64,000 nt of DNA from Streptomyces lydicus (GTDB taxonomy: Bacteria > Actinomycetota > Actinomycetes > Streptomycetales > Streptomycetaceae). The stretch covers positions 6,882,001-6,946,000 of the forward strand of contig NZ_CP017157.1 in assembly GCF_001729485.1 (NCBI RefSeq), in the 5' to 3' direction. Numbering within the stretch: position 1 is the first letter of the stretch; each line of letters opens with the position of its first letter. The translations under genes and the position numbers were made by a program. The notes below the pieces were generated by a model, which saw only the letters and a list, made by a program, of their open reading frames with translations, made no database searches and was not told where the DNA came from. Of the stretch, positions 43,196-51,259 are shown in pieces.

Positions 43196-45007
43196 TCATG
43201 GCTCGGACATCACCGGGACCCCGGCGCCCCGCTCCGGCGCCGGCGCCGCCCAGCTCGGCGTACGGCCGGCCGGCGCACCCGGCCCGGTCGGCCCGGTGGC
43301 GGCGCCGGACCGGTGGGCGGCCCCGGTCGCCGCCCACCGGCCGGGGACGTGGGACTCGGCGGGGCGGTCGAAGGGCCGCGGCAGGCCCTGGGCGTGCCGC
43401 CCGCGGCGGTCGGCGGGGCGGGCCGGGGCGTGCGACATCAGCTCCAGGTAGATGCCACGAAATGCCGCGATGTTCTGCTCGACGGTGAAGAGTTCGAGCG
43501 CCCGCGCCCGGGCCGCCGCGCCCAGCCGGGCCCGGCGGTCGGGGTCGCCGAGCAGCGCCCGGCACGCCTCGGCGAGCGCCCGGGGGTTGCGCGGCGGCAC
43601 GACCAGCCCGGTGCCGCCGATGACTTCGCAGACCGCGCCGGCGTCGGTGGACACCGTGGCGCGGCCGCAGAACATCGCCTCCACCAGGGAGCGCGGAAAG
43701 CCCTCGACGACGCTGGAGAGCACCACCACCGTGGCGGAGGCGTAGGCGTCCGCCAGGGCCGGTACGTCGGGGCCGCCGATCTCCTCGAAGCTGACCGGGT
43801 TCTCGCCGACGGTGCGGGCGTCGGCCGCCTCGTCGGGGAAGAGCTGGGCGGCCAGCGCCCGGCAGTGCGCGAGGTAGCCGGGCGCCTGCGGGTCGCGGCC
43901 GAGGCCGCCGACGATGCGGAGGGTGGCGGCCGGCTCGGTCCTCCGCAGTTCGGCGAACGCGTGCAGCAGTGCCACCAGGTCCTTGGCGGGCTCGATGGCG
44001 CCGACCCACACCAGCGTCCGGGAGTCGTCTGCGGGGGCGTCCGCGACGGCGGCGAACGGGGCCGTGTCCATGCCGGGGTAGACCGTGCGCAGCCGGGCCC
44101 GGTCGGCGCCGCAGCGCTCCTGCCAGCGGCGGGCGTGGGTGTTGCCGGGGGTGATCAGGGCGGCCCGGGCGTAGGTCTCGGCGGCGAGCGCGCCCTGGAA
44201 GGCGGCGAGCAGGGCGCGTACCGGCGCGCTCATCGGGGTCGCGGCGCGCGCGAGGTAGTGCTCGCGCAGCCGGACGCCGTACTCGGTGACCAGGAGCGGC
44301 GTGTCGAAGAAGCGTTTGGCCAGCAGCCCGGGCAGGGCGGCCGCGCCGCCGGAGGTGGCGTGGCAGAGGTCGACGGCGTCGAGGCCGGGGGTGGGCCCGT
44401 CGCCGTACCAGTCCAGCGACAGCGGGCGCAGGGCGAGTTCGAGCTGTTCCGCGACCGCCAGCAGGTCGTTGACCTGGGCGCCGTGGGCGGCGGGCAGCGC
44501 GCGGGGGCCGTGGCAGACGGCCTCCAGGGTGCGGACCGCGTCCTCGGAGCGGAGCAGGGCGGGCAGTCCGCCGTGCTCGCGAGCCTGTTCGGCCAGCCCG
44601 TACAGACCAGCGGCGAAACGGTCCGCCTTACTGGTCAGCGCGTTGTCGGGGATCTCTTCCCGGTCCGCGGGACGGCCGCCGGCGGGGCCCGCGGCGAAGG
44701 CCGACACCAGCGCGCCGAAGTGCTCGGCGAAGCGGCGGCGGGCCCGCCGTCCGGGCGCGCGGCCCCGGCGTTCCTCGGCGGCCCGGAGGTGGGCGGCGGG
44801 AAAGTCGCCCCACAGGGGGGCGCCGTGCCCCCGCCGTACGTGCTCCGGCAGGCGGGGCCCTCCGCGCGCGGCCCGGCCGGGCCGCGCGTTCAGGGCGTAG
44901 ACCTCGAAGTCATGTCCGGTGAGCCCGCGCACGAGCCGGTCGCACCACGCGTGCGACTCACCGGACGCATATGGATGGCCACCCTCGGTGAGGAGTCCAA
45001 TGCGCAC
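43196..45007 (-). CDS. GT4 glycosyltransferase, PelF-like (DUF3492), 603 aa
   Basis: Cytoplasmic GT-B retaining glycosyltransferase. The N-terminal DUF3492 part begins MRIGLLTEGGHPYASGESHA, the donor-binding half has TLVWVGAIEPAKDL and the E-x7-E signature EGFPRSLVE followed by STDAGAVCEVIGGTG. PelF relatives polymerise amino-sugar exopolysaccharide from UDP-sugars. The C-terminal 90 residues are Pro/Arg-rich and disordered. ATG 45007. It is the first gene of the minus-strand cassette, with a strong hairpin and T run 120 bp upstream (45127-45171). It ends 41 bp before the small membrane ORF. Confidence 0.9.
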   Translation of the reverse strand: MRIGLLTEGGHPYASGESHAWCDRLVRGLTGHDFEVYALNARPGRAARGGPRLPEHVRRGHGAPLWGDFPAAHLRAAEERRGRAPGRRARRRFAEHFGALVSAFAAGPAGGRPADREEIPDNALTSKADRFAAGLYGLAEQAREHGGLPALLRSEDAVRTLEAVCHGPRALPAAHGAQVNDLLAVAEQLELALRPLSLDWYGDGPTPGLDAVDLCHATSGGAAALPGLLAKRFFDTPLLVTEYGVRLREHYLARAATPMSAPVRALLAAFQGALAAETYARAALITPGNTHARRWQERCGADRARLRTVYPGMDTAPFAAVADAPADDSRTLVWVGAIEPAKDLVALLHAFAELRRTEPAATLRIVGGLGRDPQAPGYLAHCRALAAQLFPDEAADARTVGENPVSFEEIGGPDVPALADAYASATVVVLSSVVEGFPRSLVEAMFCGRATVSTDAGAVCEVIGGTGLVVPPRNPRALAEACRALLGDPDRRARLGAAARARALELFTVEQNIAAFRGIYLELMSHAPARPADRRGRHAQGLPRPFDRPAESHVPGRWAATGAAHRSGAATGPTGPGAPAGRTPSWAAPAPERGAGVPVMSEP

Positions 45008-45126
45008 GACTGCACCCCCGTCCTCCCATGTCGACGTCCCGGGTGGCGGGGGTCCCCCGGGCCGAAACCTGGCGAAGGTTCCTGGGGGGCGACCGCACCG
45101 CCGTCACCTGCAGGAAGAAGCTATGC

Positions 45127-45171
45127 AAAAGGGCCGGTGGCGCGATGGACGGTTGTCCGTCGCGCCACCGG
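45127..45171 (-). terminator. Intrinsic terminator or attenuator upstream of the glycosyltransferase gene
   Basis: Minus strand: 11-bp perfect stem CCGGTGGCGCG / CGCGCCACCGG, extended by an inner GGAC/GTCC stem, followed by CCCTTTTGC. It lies 120 bp before the glycosyltransferase start on the same strand, so it either stops transcription from the ABC remnant/DUF3152 side or attenuates a transcript that begins upstream of it. Confidence 0.75.
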
Positions 45172-45229
45172 AAGGGGTGAAAGCACGTAACTTTCCGACC
45201 GTAGGGGCGTTTCGACGCGGTATGTGCGC

Positions 45230-45555
45230 GCTGTGCGGCGACGCGCAGCGCCCGGCGGTCCGCGGCGACCCCGGGGTCGAGCACCGGTACCGCCGCCAGC
45301 AGGCCCTGGGTGCACGGGTGTTGGGGCCGGTCGTACACCGCTCCGACCGGGCCCTACCCGCCGATCGCCCCGGACCGCGTCACCGCGACCCGGTCGCCGG
45401 CCGCCCGTACGACGGCCGGGTCGTGGGCGAGGAAAGCCGGCGACAGGACCGGTTCGCGGCGCAGTTGGCCGAGTACTTCCCTGACCTGCGCCCGGGTGGT
45501 GACGTCGAGCGCGCAGACCGGTTCGCCGCGGACCGGCCCCCGGGCGCGGGGGCCG
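45230..45555 (-). pseudogene. Remnant of oligopeptide-type ABC transporter ATPase (C-terminal part)
   Basis: Reading minus from 45540 gives GPVRGEPVCALDVTTRAQVR, the D-loop region of Opp/Dpp ATPases (usual EPVSALDVTTQAQ). It continues with LAHDPAVVRAAGDRVAV (usual SHDLAVVRHLADRVAV) and, in the same frame, GPVGAVYDRPQHPCTQGLLA, the Opp C-terminal signature. A TAG at 45354-45356 interrupts it, both nucleotide-binding Walker motifs are missing, and several conserved residues are changed. The piece abuts the DUF3152 stop at 45559. It is a decayed fragment of a formerly larger gene, not a functional ATPase. Confidence 0.82.
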
Positions 45556-45558
45556 GGT

Positions 45559-47037
45559 TCAGCGCTGGGTGGGGAACGGCCAGGAGTTGGGCCGGCAGGT
45601 CACGCCGTCGGTCGTCAGGAACTTGGTCTGCTGCATCATCACCGGCGCCAGGGCGCCCTGCCGGGAGCAGATCTCGTGGTTGTGACCGAGCCGGTGACCG
45701 ACCTCGTGGTTGATCAGCATCTGCCGGTAGGCGAGCATCTTGTCGCGCCCGTAGGTCTTGGCACCCTGCGCCCACCGGTAGGCGTTGATCATGACGCGGT
45801 CGGTGGCCGCCGAGTCGCAGGAGACGTTGTCCTCGGTGGTGTCGAGACCGGACTTGGCACACCACTTGGCGGTGGTGCCCGGGCTCGCCAGCGTGATCAC
45901 GAAGTCGGCGGGGCCGGAGGCCACCCGCTGGAAGGTCCGCTGCCCGCCGTGCGCCCAACTGCGGTCGTCGTTGAGGGTCTTGTGCACCGCCTCGGCGAAC
46001 AGCTTGCCGTCCAGCGGCAGCCCCTCCTCGATGTCGACCCGGTAGCGCAGCAGCTTGCCGTGGCCGGGCGCCTTGGCGTCGCTGCCGACCGGCTTGAACC
46101 GGCCGCTGGCCGTCAGGTCGGCGGCCAGCGGGAAGACCTGGGTCATCTGCTCGTCGTAACCGGCGGCCTTGGCGTCCTGGGTGGGCCGGGCGTTCGACCG
46201 GGAGGTCTCGTCGCCGGCGCCGTCGGTACGGTCGTTGCCGCTGCGCGGCTGCGGGTCCGCGCCGTCCTTGTGCTGCTCGGCCACCTGGCCCGCGATGACC
46301 ACGGCGAGCACGGTGGTCACCGCGGCGGCCGCCGCACCGGTGAACGTCCGGCCCATGCTGCCCTTCCTGGCGCCGTGCCGTGCCTCGTCCGGGTCGGCGC
46401 CCACCGCGTCGGCCGGGTCCTGGCCCGCCGGGTCCTGACCGACCGTAACGCCGGGCTCCGCGCCGTCGGCGCCCGCCGCGCCGGAGCCGGCGTAAGCGCC
46501 CGGCCCGTCGGGGCCGTCGGGGCCGAAGCCGGCCCCCTCGCGGGCGAAGACCACCGAGCGTCCGGTGAACCGGGCGCCGGGCGGTACGACAGGGGCCGCC
46601 CGCCGGACGGGGGCGTCGGGCGCACCGGCCCGGAACACGTCGTCCTCGGGGTCGGCCGGACCGTCGGCCGCGCCGGGGCGTCCCGGCCCGGCCGGGTACA
46701 CGCCGGCGTCGAAGGCGTCGACGTACTCGCGGCGGGGGCCCGGGCCGCTGCCCGGCGCGGCGAGCGGCCGGCCGGCGGGCATCTCCGCGCGCGGCCGGGG
46801 AATCCTCGGCCCGTCGGCGGCGCCGGGCGGGGTCGCCGGGGCGCCGGGAAGCGTGCCCCAGCCGCCGCCCGGCTCGTGCTGTTCGGGGTGCCCGCCGCGC
46901 ACCGGGGCGCCCTCGGCCGGCTCGCGTCTGCGGCGGCCCGGCCCCGGCGCGGGCTCCCGCGGGCCGCTGCCCGGGGGTACGGCCGGCTGCGCGGGGTTCT
47001 CGGTCTCCGGCCGGCTCCGGCGGCTATGGCGTCCCAC
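45559..47037 (-). CDS. DUF3152 membrane-anchored zincin-like protein, 492 aa
   Basis: Residues 1-235 are a Pro/Gly/Ala-rich cytoplasmic region, one transmembrane helix follows (about 238-258, AAAAAVTTVLAVVIAGQVA), and the extracellular C-terminal domain is DUF3152. The domain carries HEVGHRLGHNH, matching the HExxHxxGxxH zinc signature of metzincins, and cysteines that could pair (DNVSCDSA, CSRQG, VTCRPNSW). Catalysis is unproven. ATG 47037 is 8 bp after the stop of the alpha/beta hydrolase, so they form an operon. The mycobacterial orthologue also lies beside the TetR/DUF3107 pair. Confidence 0.88.
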   Translation of the reverse strand: MGRHSRRSRPETENPAQPAVPPGSGPREPAPGPGRRRREPAEGAPVRGGHPEQHEPGGGWGTLPGAPATPPGAADGPRIPRPRAEMPAGRPLAAPGSGPGPRREYVDAFDAGVYPAGPGRPGAADGPADPEDDVFRAGAPDAPVRRAAPVVPPGARFTGRSVVFAREGAGFGPDGPDGPGAYAGSGAAGADGAEPGVTVGQDPAGQDPADAVGADPDEARHGARKGSMGRTFTGAAAAAVTTVLAVVIAGQVAEQHKDGADPQPRSGNDRTDGAGDETSRSNARPTQDAKAAGYDEQMTQVFPLAADLTASGRFKPVGSDAKAPGHGKLLRYRVDIEEGLPLDGKLFAEAVHKTLNDDRSWAHGGQRTFQRVASGPADFVITLASPGTTAKWCAKSGLDTTEDNVSCDSAATDRVMINAYRWAQGAKTYGRDKMLAYRQMLINHEVGHRLGHNHEICSRQGALAPVMMQQTKFLTTDGVTCRPNSWPFPTQR

Positions 47038-47045
47038 GGGGCGTG

Positions 47046-48056
47046 TCAGCTCCTGCCCGCATCAGCGGTCACGTCGTTCACTTCACTGTCCAGCAGCTCG
47101 CGGACGGCCCGCGCCACCGCCTCCGGGTATTCCATCATCGCCACGTGCCCCGCCTCCGGGAGCGTCAGCAGTCGCGAACCGCGGAACGCCGCGGCCGCCC
47201 GCCGCGCCATCCGGAAGGAGACCAGGCGGTCGCGTCCACCGTAGACGAGAAGCGTCGGCGCGAGCACGCGCTCTGCCTGACGCCACAAATTGTGCTGTCC
47301 GCCGAGCGTGTAGGCGTTCACCAGACCGCGCGCCGAGCGCTCCATCACCTCCCAGAAATACGGGAGTTCGAGCCGGCGGCGGTACTCGTCGACCGCGGCG
47401 TTGAACCCTTCCGGGGTGACCCGGCCGGGGTCGCCGTAACAGAGCGCCATCACCTCGCGGGTGCGGCGCTCGGGCGTCCAGTCGCGGGTGAGCCGGCCGA
47501 AGAGCCCGGCGAGGCCGGGGACCGCGAGCAGCGCGGTGGGCACCGCCGTCCGCTGCGGCCGCAGCTCGGGCAGGGCCGGCGAGATCAGCGTCAGGGTGCG
47601 CACGAGGTCCGGGCGGACGGCCGCCACGCGGGTCGCCGCGGCGCCGCCCATCGAGTTGCCGAGGAGGTGGACGGGGCCGCGGTCGGCCGCGTCGAGGTAG
47701 CGGATGACCGCCCGGGCCTGCGCGGAGACCGAGTAACTGCCGTCGTCCGGCGGGGGTGACTGGCCGAAGCCGGGCAGGTCGAGGGCCTCCCCGTCGAGCC
47801 GGTCGGCGAGCAGCGGCATCAGCGCGGACCAGTTCTGCGAGGAACCGCCGAGGCCGTGGAGGTAGAGGGCGGGTGCCCGGTCCGCCTCGTCGCCGCCCGC
47901 CGGCCCGCCGTCCCTCTCCAACGGCGCCCGCACACTCAGCGTCAGGCCCGGCAGGGTCACGGTGCGCACCGCCTCCGCCGCGGCGCGGCCGCCGGGGCCG
48001 GCCGGCGGGACCGGAAGGGCGGCGGTCGCGGTGTCCGGCGACTCGGTCGAAGACAT
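47046..48056 (-). CDS. Alpha/beta hydrolase, 336 aa
   Basis: Alpha/beta hydrolase fold with oxyanion-hole segment LYLHGLGGSS, nucleophile elbow GNSMGG, acid in VYGGRDRLVSF and catalytic His in LPEAGHVAMMEYPE. The extended N-terminus (about 45 residues) is Ala/Pro-rich and low-complexity, not a clear signal peptide. It probably acts as an esterase/lipase; substrate unknown. ATG 48056. It is first gene of a two-gene operon with DUF3152 and divergent from the small acidic protein, sharing a 169-bp region with a Crp-like palindrome. Confidence 0.9.
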   Translation of the reverse strand: MSSTESPDTATAALPVPPAGPGGRAAAEAVRTVTLPGLTLSVRAPLERDGGPAGGDEADRAPALYLHGLGGSSQNWSALMPLLADRLDGEALDLPGFGQSPPPDDGSYSVSAQARAVIRYLDAADRGPVHLLGNSMGGAAATRVAAVRPDLVRTLTLISPALPELRPQRTAVPTALLAVPGLAGLFGRLTRDWTPERRTREVMALCYGDPGRVTPEGFNAAVDEYRRRLELPYFWEVMERSARGLVNAYTLGGQHNLWRQAERVLAPTLLVYGGRDRLVSFRMARRAAAAFRGSRLLTLPEAGHVAMMEYPEAVARAVRELLDSEVNDVTADAGRS

Positions 48057-48091
48057 GGGTCGATGTTACGAGACGATCACGCCCCCGATTG

Positions 48092-48107
48092 TGTGTTCGC
48101 GGTCACA
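48092..48107. promoter_or_regulatory. Candidate Crp-type operator
   Basis: TGTGTTCGCGGTCACA, a dyad matching GTG(N)6GNCAC, the motif I recall for Streptomyces Crp, and differing by one base from TGTGA-N6-TCACA. It lies between the divergent alpha/beta hydrolase gene (start 48056) and the acidic-protein gene (start 48226), within a larger TGTGTG/CACACA repeat. Confidence 0.45.
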
Positions 48108-48225
48108 CACCGCATCGCGCCTTCGCTGCGGCTCTCCTAGGCTCGTAGGCAAGGGCAGCCGCCCGGGTCCCCTGCTTTCCTGCCAGGAACAGCCGACGCA
48201 GCGAGTCCGTGAGAAGGGAACCACC

Positions 48226-48444
48226 ATGCCTGTCGACCCGACAGACCCGGACACTTTCGAGGACGAGGCCGACGACGTCACCGAGATCGACGTGGAGGCG
48301 CCGGAGGCGGACGCCGCGGAGCAGTACACCGATATCGCGCCGCAGCGTGACGAGCCGCTCACCGAGGTCAGCCCGGAGGCCAACGAGGCCGATCTCGTCG
48401 AGCAGGCCCGCGTCGTGCAGCTCAACGAAGACGAATACCGATGA
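48226..48444 (+). CDS. Small acidic protein, 72 aa
   Basis: Very acidic, mostly disordered protein (MPVDPTDPDTFEDEADDV, ending VVQLNEDEYR) without cysteines or hydrophobic helices. ATG 48226 has AAGGGA about 6 nt upstream; the open frame extends further upstream but without ribosome site. It precedes the TetR gene by 148 bp on the same strand. Function unknown; similar short acidic proteins are found in other Streptomyces. Confidence 0.75.
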   Translation: MPVDPTDPDTFEDEADDVTEIDVEAPEADAAEQYTDIAPQRDEPLTEVSPEANEADLVEQARVVQLNEDEYR

Positions 48445-48592
48445 CCTGGGGCGTTATGTCGCATTGTCGGGGCGGCGCCGAGGAGAAATTCTCGCCCCGG
48501 GCCGCGCACAGCCGGGTTACCCAAAAGTACGATGGCGGGCGCGGTGCACCACCTTGTACGGGCCGCGAACGGAACCACTTCTGGGAGGCAGC

Positions 48593-49234
48593 GTGAGCGC
48601 CATCGAGCAGACCGAGGCGGCACGCCCGCGGGGCACGCGCCTGCCACGACGGGCCCGGCGCAACCAGCTCCTGGGCGCCGCCCAGGAAGTGTTCGTCGCA
48701 CAGGGCTACCACGCGGCCGCGATGGACGACATCGCGGAGCGGGCGGGCGTCAGCAAGCCGGTGCTCTACCAGCACTTCCCGGGCAAGCTCGACCTCTACC
48801 TCGCCCTGCTCGACCAGCACTGCGAGGCACTGCTGCACTCGGTGCGCTCGGCGCTGGCGTCGACCAACGACAACAAGCAGCGGGTCGCGGCGACCATGGA
48901 CGCCTACTTCGCGTACGTGGAGGACCCGGGCGGCGCCTTCCGACTGGTGTTCGAGTCGGACCTGACCAACGAGCCGGCGGTCCGCGAGCGGGTGGACAAG
49001 GTGTCGCTGGAGTGCGCCGAGGCCATAAGCGCGGTGATCGCCGAGGACACCGGCCTGTCGCAGGACGAGTCGATGCTGCTGGCCGTGGGGCTGGGCGGGG
49101 TCTCGCAGGTGGTGGCGCGCTACTGGCTCTCCTCCAAGAGCGAGGTGCCGCGGGACACCGCGGTGGCGCTGCTGACCTCCCTCGCCTGGAAGGGCATCGC
49201 GGGCTTCCCGCTGCACGGCAACGACACGCACTGA
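48593..49234 (+). CDS. TetR-family transcription regulator, 213 aa
   Basis: N-terminal TetR helix-turn-helix at about residues 22-66 (LLGAAQEVFVAQGYHAAAMD, then VSKPVLYQHFPGK), with a ligand-binding helical domain after. GTG 48593 has GGGAGGCAGC upstream. The pair TetR then DUF3107 is conserved through actinobacteria; the mycobacterial homologue is associated with regulation of the neighbouring genes. The inducer is unknown. Confidence 0.93.
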   Translation: MSAIEQTEAARPRGTRLPRRARRNQLLGAAQEVFVAQGYHAAAMDDIAERAGVSKPVLYQHFPGKLDLYLALLDQHCEALLHSVRSALASTNDNKQRVAATMDAYFAYVEDPGGAFRLVFESDLTNEPAVRERVDKVSLECAEAISAVIAEDTGLSQDESMLLAVGLGGVSQVVARYWLSSKSEVPRDTAVALLTSLAWKGIAGFPLHGNDTH

Positions 49235-49373
49235 CCGTGTTCGCTGCTGGCGTGGTCCACGGCGTCCTGTGCATCCCCGTACCGGGCTAATGTGTGCTGC
49301 GTACAGCGCGGATCGCCGCGCACCCTCCCCCAGCTGACGCTGGGGGGCACCAGACCGTCGGAGGGACAAAGCC

Positions 49374-49601
49374 GTGGAGGTCAAGATCGGCGTGCAGCAC
49401 GCGCCCCGCGAGATCGTTCTGGAGAGCGGGCAGTCTGCCGAGGAGGTCGAGCGCGCGGTGTCCGAGGCGCTGGCCGGCAAGTCGGAGCTGCTGAAGCTGG
49501 TGGACGAACACGGCCGCAAGGTCCTGGTCCCGGCGGACCGGCTGGCCTATGTGGAGCTCGGCGAGCCGGCCGGCCGGAAGGTCGGCTTCGGCGCGCTCTG
49601 A
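49374..49601 (+). CDS. DUF3107 family protein, 75 aa
   Basis: Short ATP-independent cytoplasmic protein of the actinobacterial DUF3107 family (MEVKIGVQHAPREIVLESGQ, then RKVLVPADRLAYVELG). GTG 49374 has GGAGGGACAAAGCC upstream. It lies 139 bp after the TetR gene with a palindrome (CCCCCAGC/GCTGGGGG-type, 49326-49350) and a possible -10 TAATGT at 49289 between them. A strong terminator follows at 49639-49681. Function unknown. Confidence 0.88.
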   Translation: MEVKIGVQHAPREIVLESGQSAEEVERAVSEALAGKSELLKLVDEHGRKVLVPADRLAYVELGEPAGRKVGFGAL

Positions 49602-49638
49602 CCGACGCGGCGCCGACCGCGGCGCGTGGGTGAGAACA

Positions 49639-49681
49639 AGGGCGGCGGCCCGGGGGATTCCCTCCGGGCCGCCGCCCTTTT
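49639..49681 (+). terminator. Intrinsic terminator after DUF3107
   Basis: 14-bp stem GGGCGGCGGCCCGG / CCGGGCCGCCGCCC followed by five T. Confidence 0.92.
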
Positions 49682-49870
49682 CGCAGATCAGGCCGTTCGA
49701 GTCGGACCGGCTGCGCTGATCAGGCAGCTGACCCGCGGCGGGAGGGTTGCTGCCGCAGCCCCCTGGGTACGACCGCCTACGACCGATTTGTTCGTCCGGT
49801 CGGCACGCACCACCGGCACCGCCGGTTCGGTGCCGCCACCCGGGCACGCAGACTCGCGGGAGGGGAAAGC

Positions 49871-50161
49871 ATGATCCTGGAAGCGCTCGGAGCCGTCCTC
49901 ATCGGGCTCGCCATCGCCCTGTTCGCCATGCGCAGGCTGCCCGACCGCTTCCCCGCGCGCACCCTCACCCTCGCGACGGGCCCGGTCGCGGCGCTGCTCG
50001 GCGCCCTGCTGACCCGCTCGATCCTCGGCCCCGGTCATCCCGTCCAGGTGATGGTGGCCGCGGTCGCCGTGGGCGCGGCGCTGCTGTCGGTCCTGGTGCG
50101 CCCGCCGCGCTCCCGTCTTCGGCGGCCGGCGGCACCGCTGAAGGGGCACCGGACGGCCTGA
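49871..50161 (+). CDS. Small membrane protein, 96 aa
   Basis: Three predicted transmembrane helices (residues 3-20 VLIGLAIALFAM, about 34-52, and about 58-77 VMVAAVAVGAALLSVLV) and a basic tail. ATG 49871 has GGGAGGGG about 8 nt upstream. Convergent with the ferritin-like gene. No family assigned. Confidence 0.8.
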   Translation: MILEALGAVLIGLAIALFAMRRLPDRFPARTLTLATGPVAALLGALLTRSILGPGHPVQVMVAAVAVGAALLSVLVRPPRSRLRRPAAPLKGHRTA

Positions 50162-50208
50162 GCCGCCCGGCACCCCCGTGGGCCGCGGTCAGAGACGGTG
50201 CGGCGGCG

Positions 50209-50946
50209 TCAGGCCGCCAGCCCCAGTGCCGCCATCCGCTTGGTGTGCGCCTCCGTGATCCGGGAGAACATCCGGCCCACCTCCGCCAGGTCGAAGCCGT
50301 CGGCGACGCCGCCCACCAGCATCGTGGAGAGCGCGTCGCGGTCCGCGACGACCCGCTGGGCCTGCGAGAGGGCCTCGCCCATCAGCCGCCGCGCCCACAG
50401 CGCGAGCCGCCCGCCGACCCGCGGCTCGGCCTCGATCGCCGCGCGCACCTTCTCCACGGCGAAGGTCGCGTGCCCGGTGTCGTCGAGCACGGCCAGCACC
50501 AGGTCGCGGGTGTCGGAGTCCAGGCGGGCGGCGACCTCGCGGTAGAAGTCGCTGGCGATCGAGTCGCCGACGTACGCCTTGACCAGGCCCTCCAGCCAGT
50601 CGGACGGCGCGGTCTGGCGGTGGAACTCGTCGAGGGCGGCGGCGAACGGCTCCATCGCCTCGTTCGGCTCCGCCTCGATCTGCGCGAGCCGCTCCCGCAG
50701 CCGCTCGAAGTGGTGGAACTCCGCCGAGGCCATCTTGGCCAGTTCGGCCTTGTCGTCCATGGTCGGCGCGAGCTTTGCGTCCTCCGCCAGGCGCTCGAAG
50801 GCGGACAGCTCGCCGTATGCGAGCGCGCCGAGCAGGTCGATCACGGCGGCCCGGTACTGCGGGTCGGCGGATGCCTGCGCCCAGTCCTGGGCGGCGATCC
50901 CGGTGTGTTCTTGCGCGTCAGCCGCGGCGTTGTCAGGCGTTCCCAT
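50209..50946 (-). CDS. Ferritin-like / tRNA-hydroxylase-like fold protein, 245 aa
   Basis: Four-helix-bundle protein annotated in actinobacteria as ferritin-like fold-containing, related to diiron tRNA hydroxylases. Candidate metal ligands are in LAYGELSAFERLAED, MASAEFHHFERL and the later LDDTGHATFAVEKV. ATG 50946 gives MGTPDNAAADAQEH; the frame is open to 50997 and the ribosome site is weak. It is divergent from the DEAD-box helicase gene, an arrangement also seen in mycobacteria beside rhlE. Confidence 0.88.
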   Translation of the reverse strand: MGTPDNAAADAQEHTGIAAQDWAQASADPQYRAAVIDLLGALAYGELSAFERLAEDAKLAPTMDDKAELAKMASAEFHHFERLRERLAQIEAEPNEAMEPFAAALDEFHRQTAPSDWLEGLVKAYVGDSIASDFYREVAARLDSDTRDLVLAVLDDTGHATFAVEKVRAAIEAEPRVGGRLALWARRLMGEALSQAQRVVADRDALSTMLVGGVADGFDLAEVGRMFSRITEAHTKRMAALGLAA

Positions 50947-51259
50947 GACCGGCACAATAGCCCGCTCCGGGGCCCGGGGAAGGCCCTGGTCAGCCACTTC
51001 CGTTCACCCGTACGAACGGCCCGGAGGCCGGCCGCCCGGCGGTCCGGGCCGGCGTGACGTATTCCTCACTCATACAAGCCTTCGGATGGGGGCGCCGTAT
51101 CCGGGGTACAGTGGTATTGGACCTGCCGAGGAGTCGGTGGGTTTTCCACGAAGCGGATGCCCGGTCGGTGGCCCGATCGGCTCCAAACCGACCGCCCTCC
51201 GCGGCGGCGCGTACGAGAGGTACGCACCGCAGGAGGCACACCGCTCGCGGCATGAGTGC

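Noticed and set aside
40502..45190. Very long plus-strand frame opposite the glycan cassette, and similar ones opposite adnB, adnA and the flippase-like gene
   Set aside because: Mirror frames that arise from high third-position GC of the real genes; products are Val/Gly/Arg/Ala strings without any motif.
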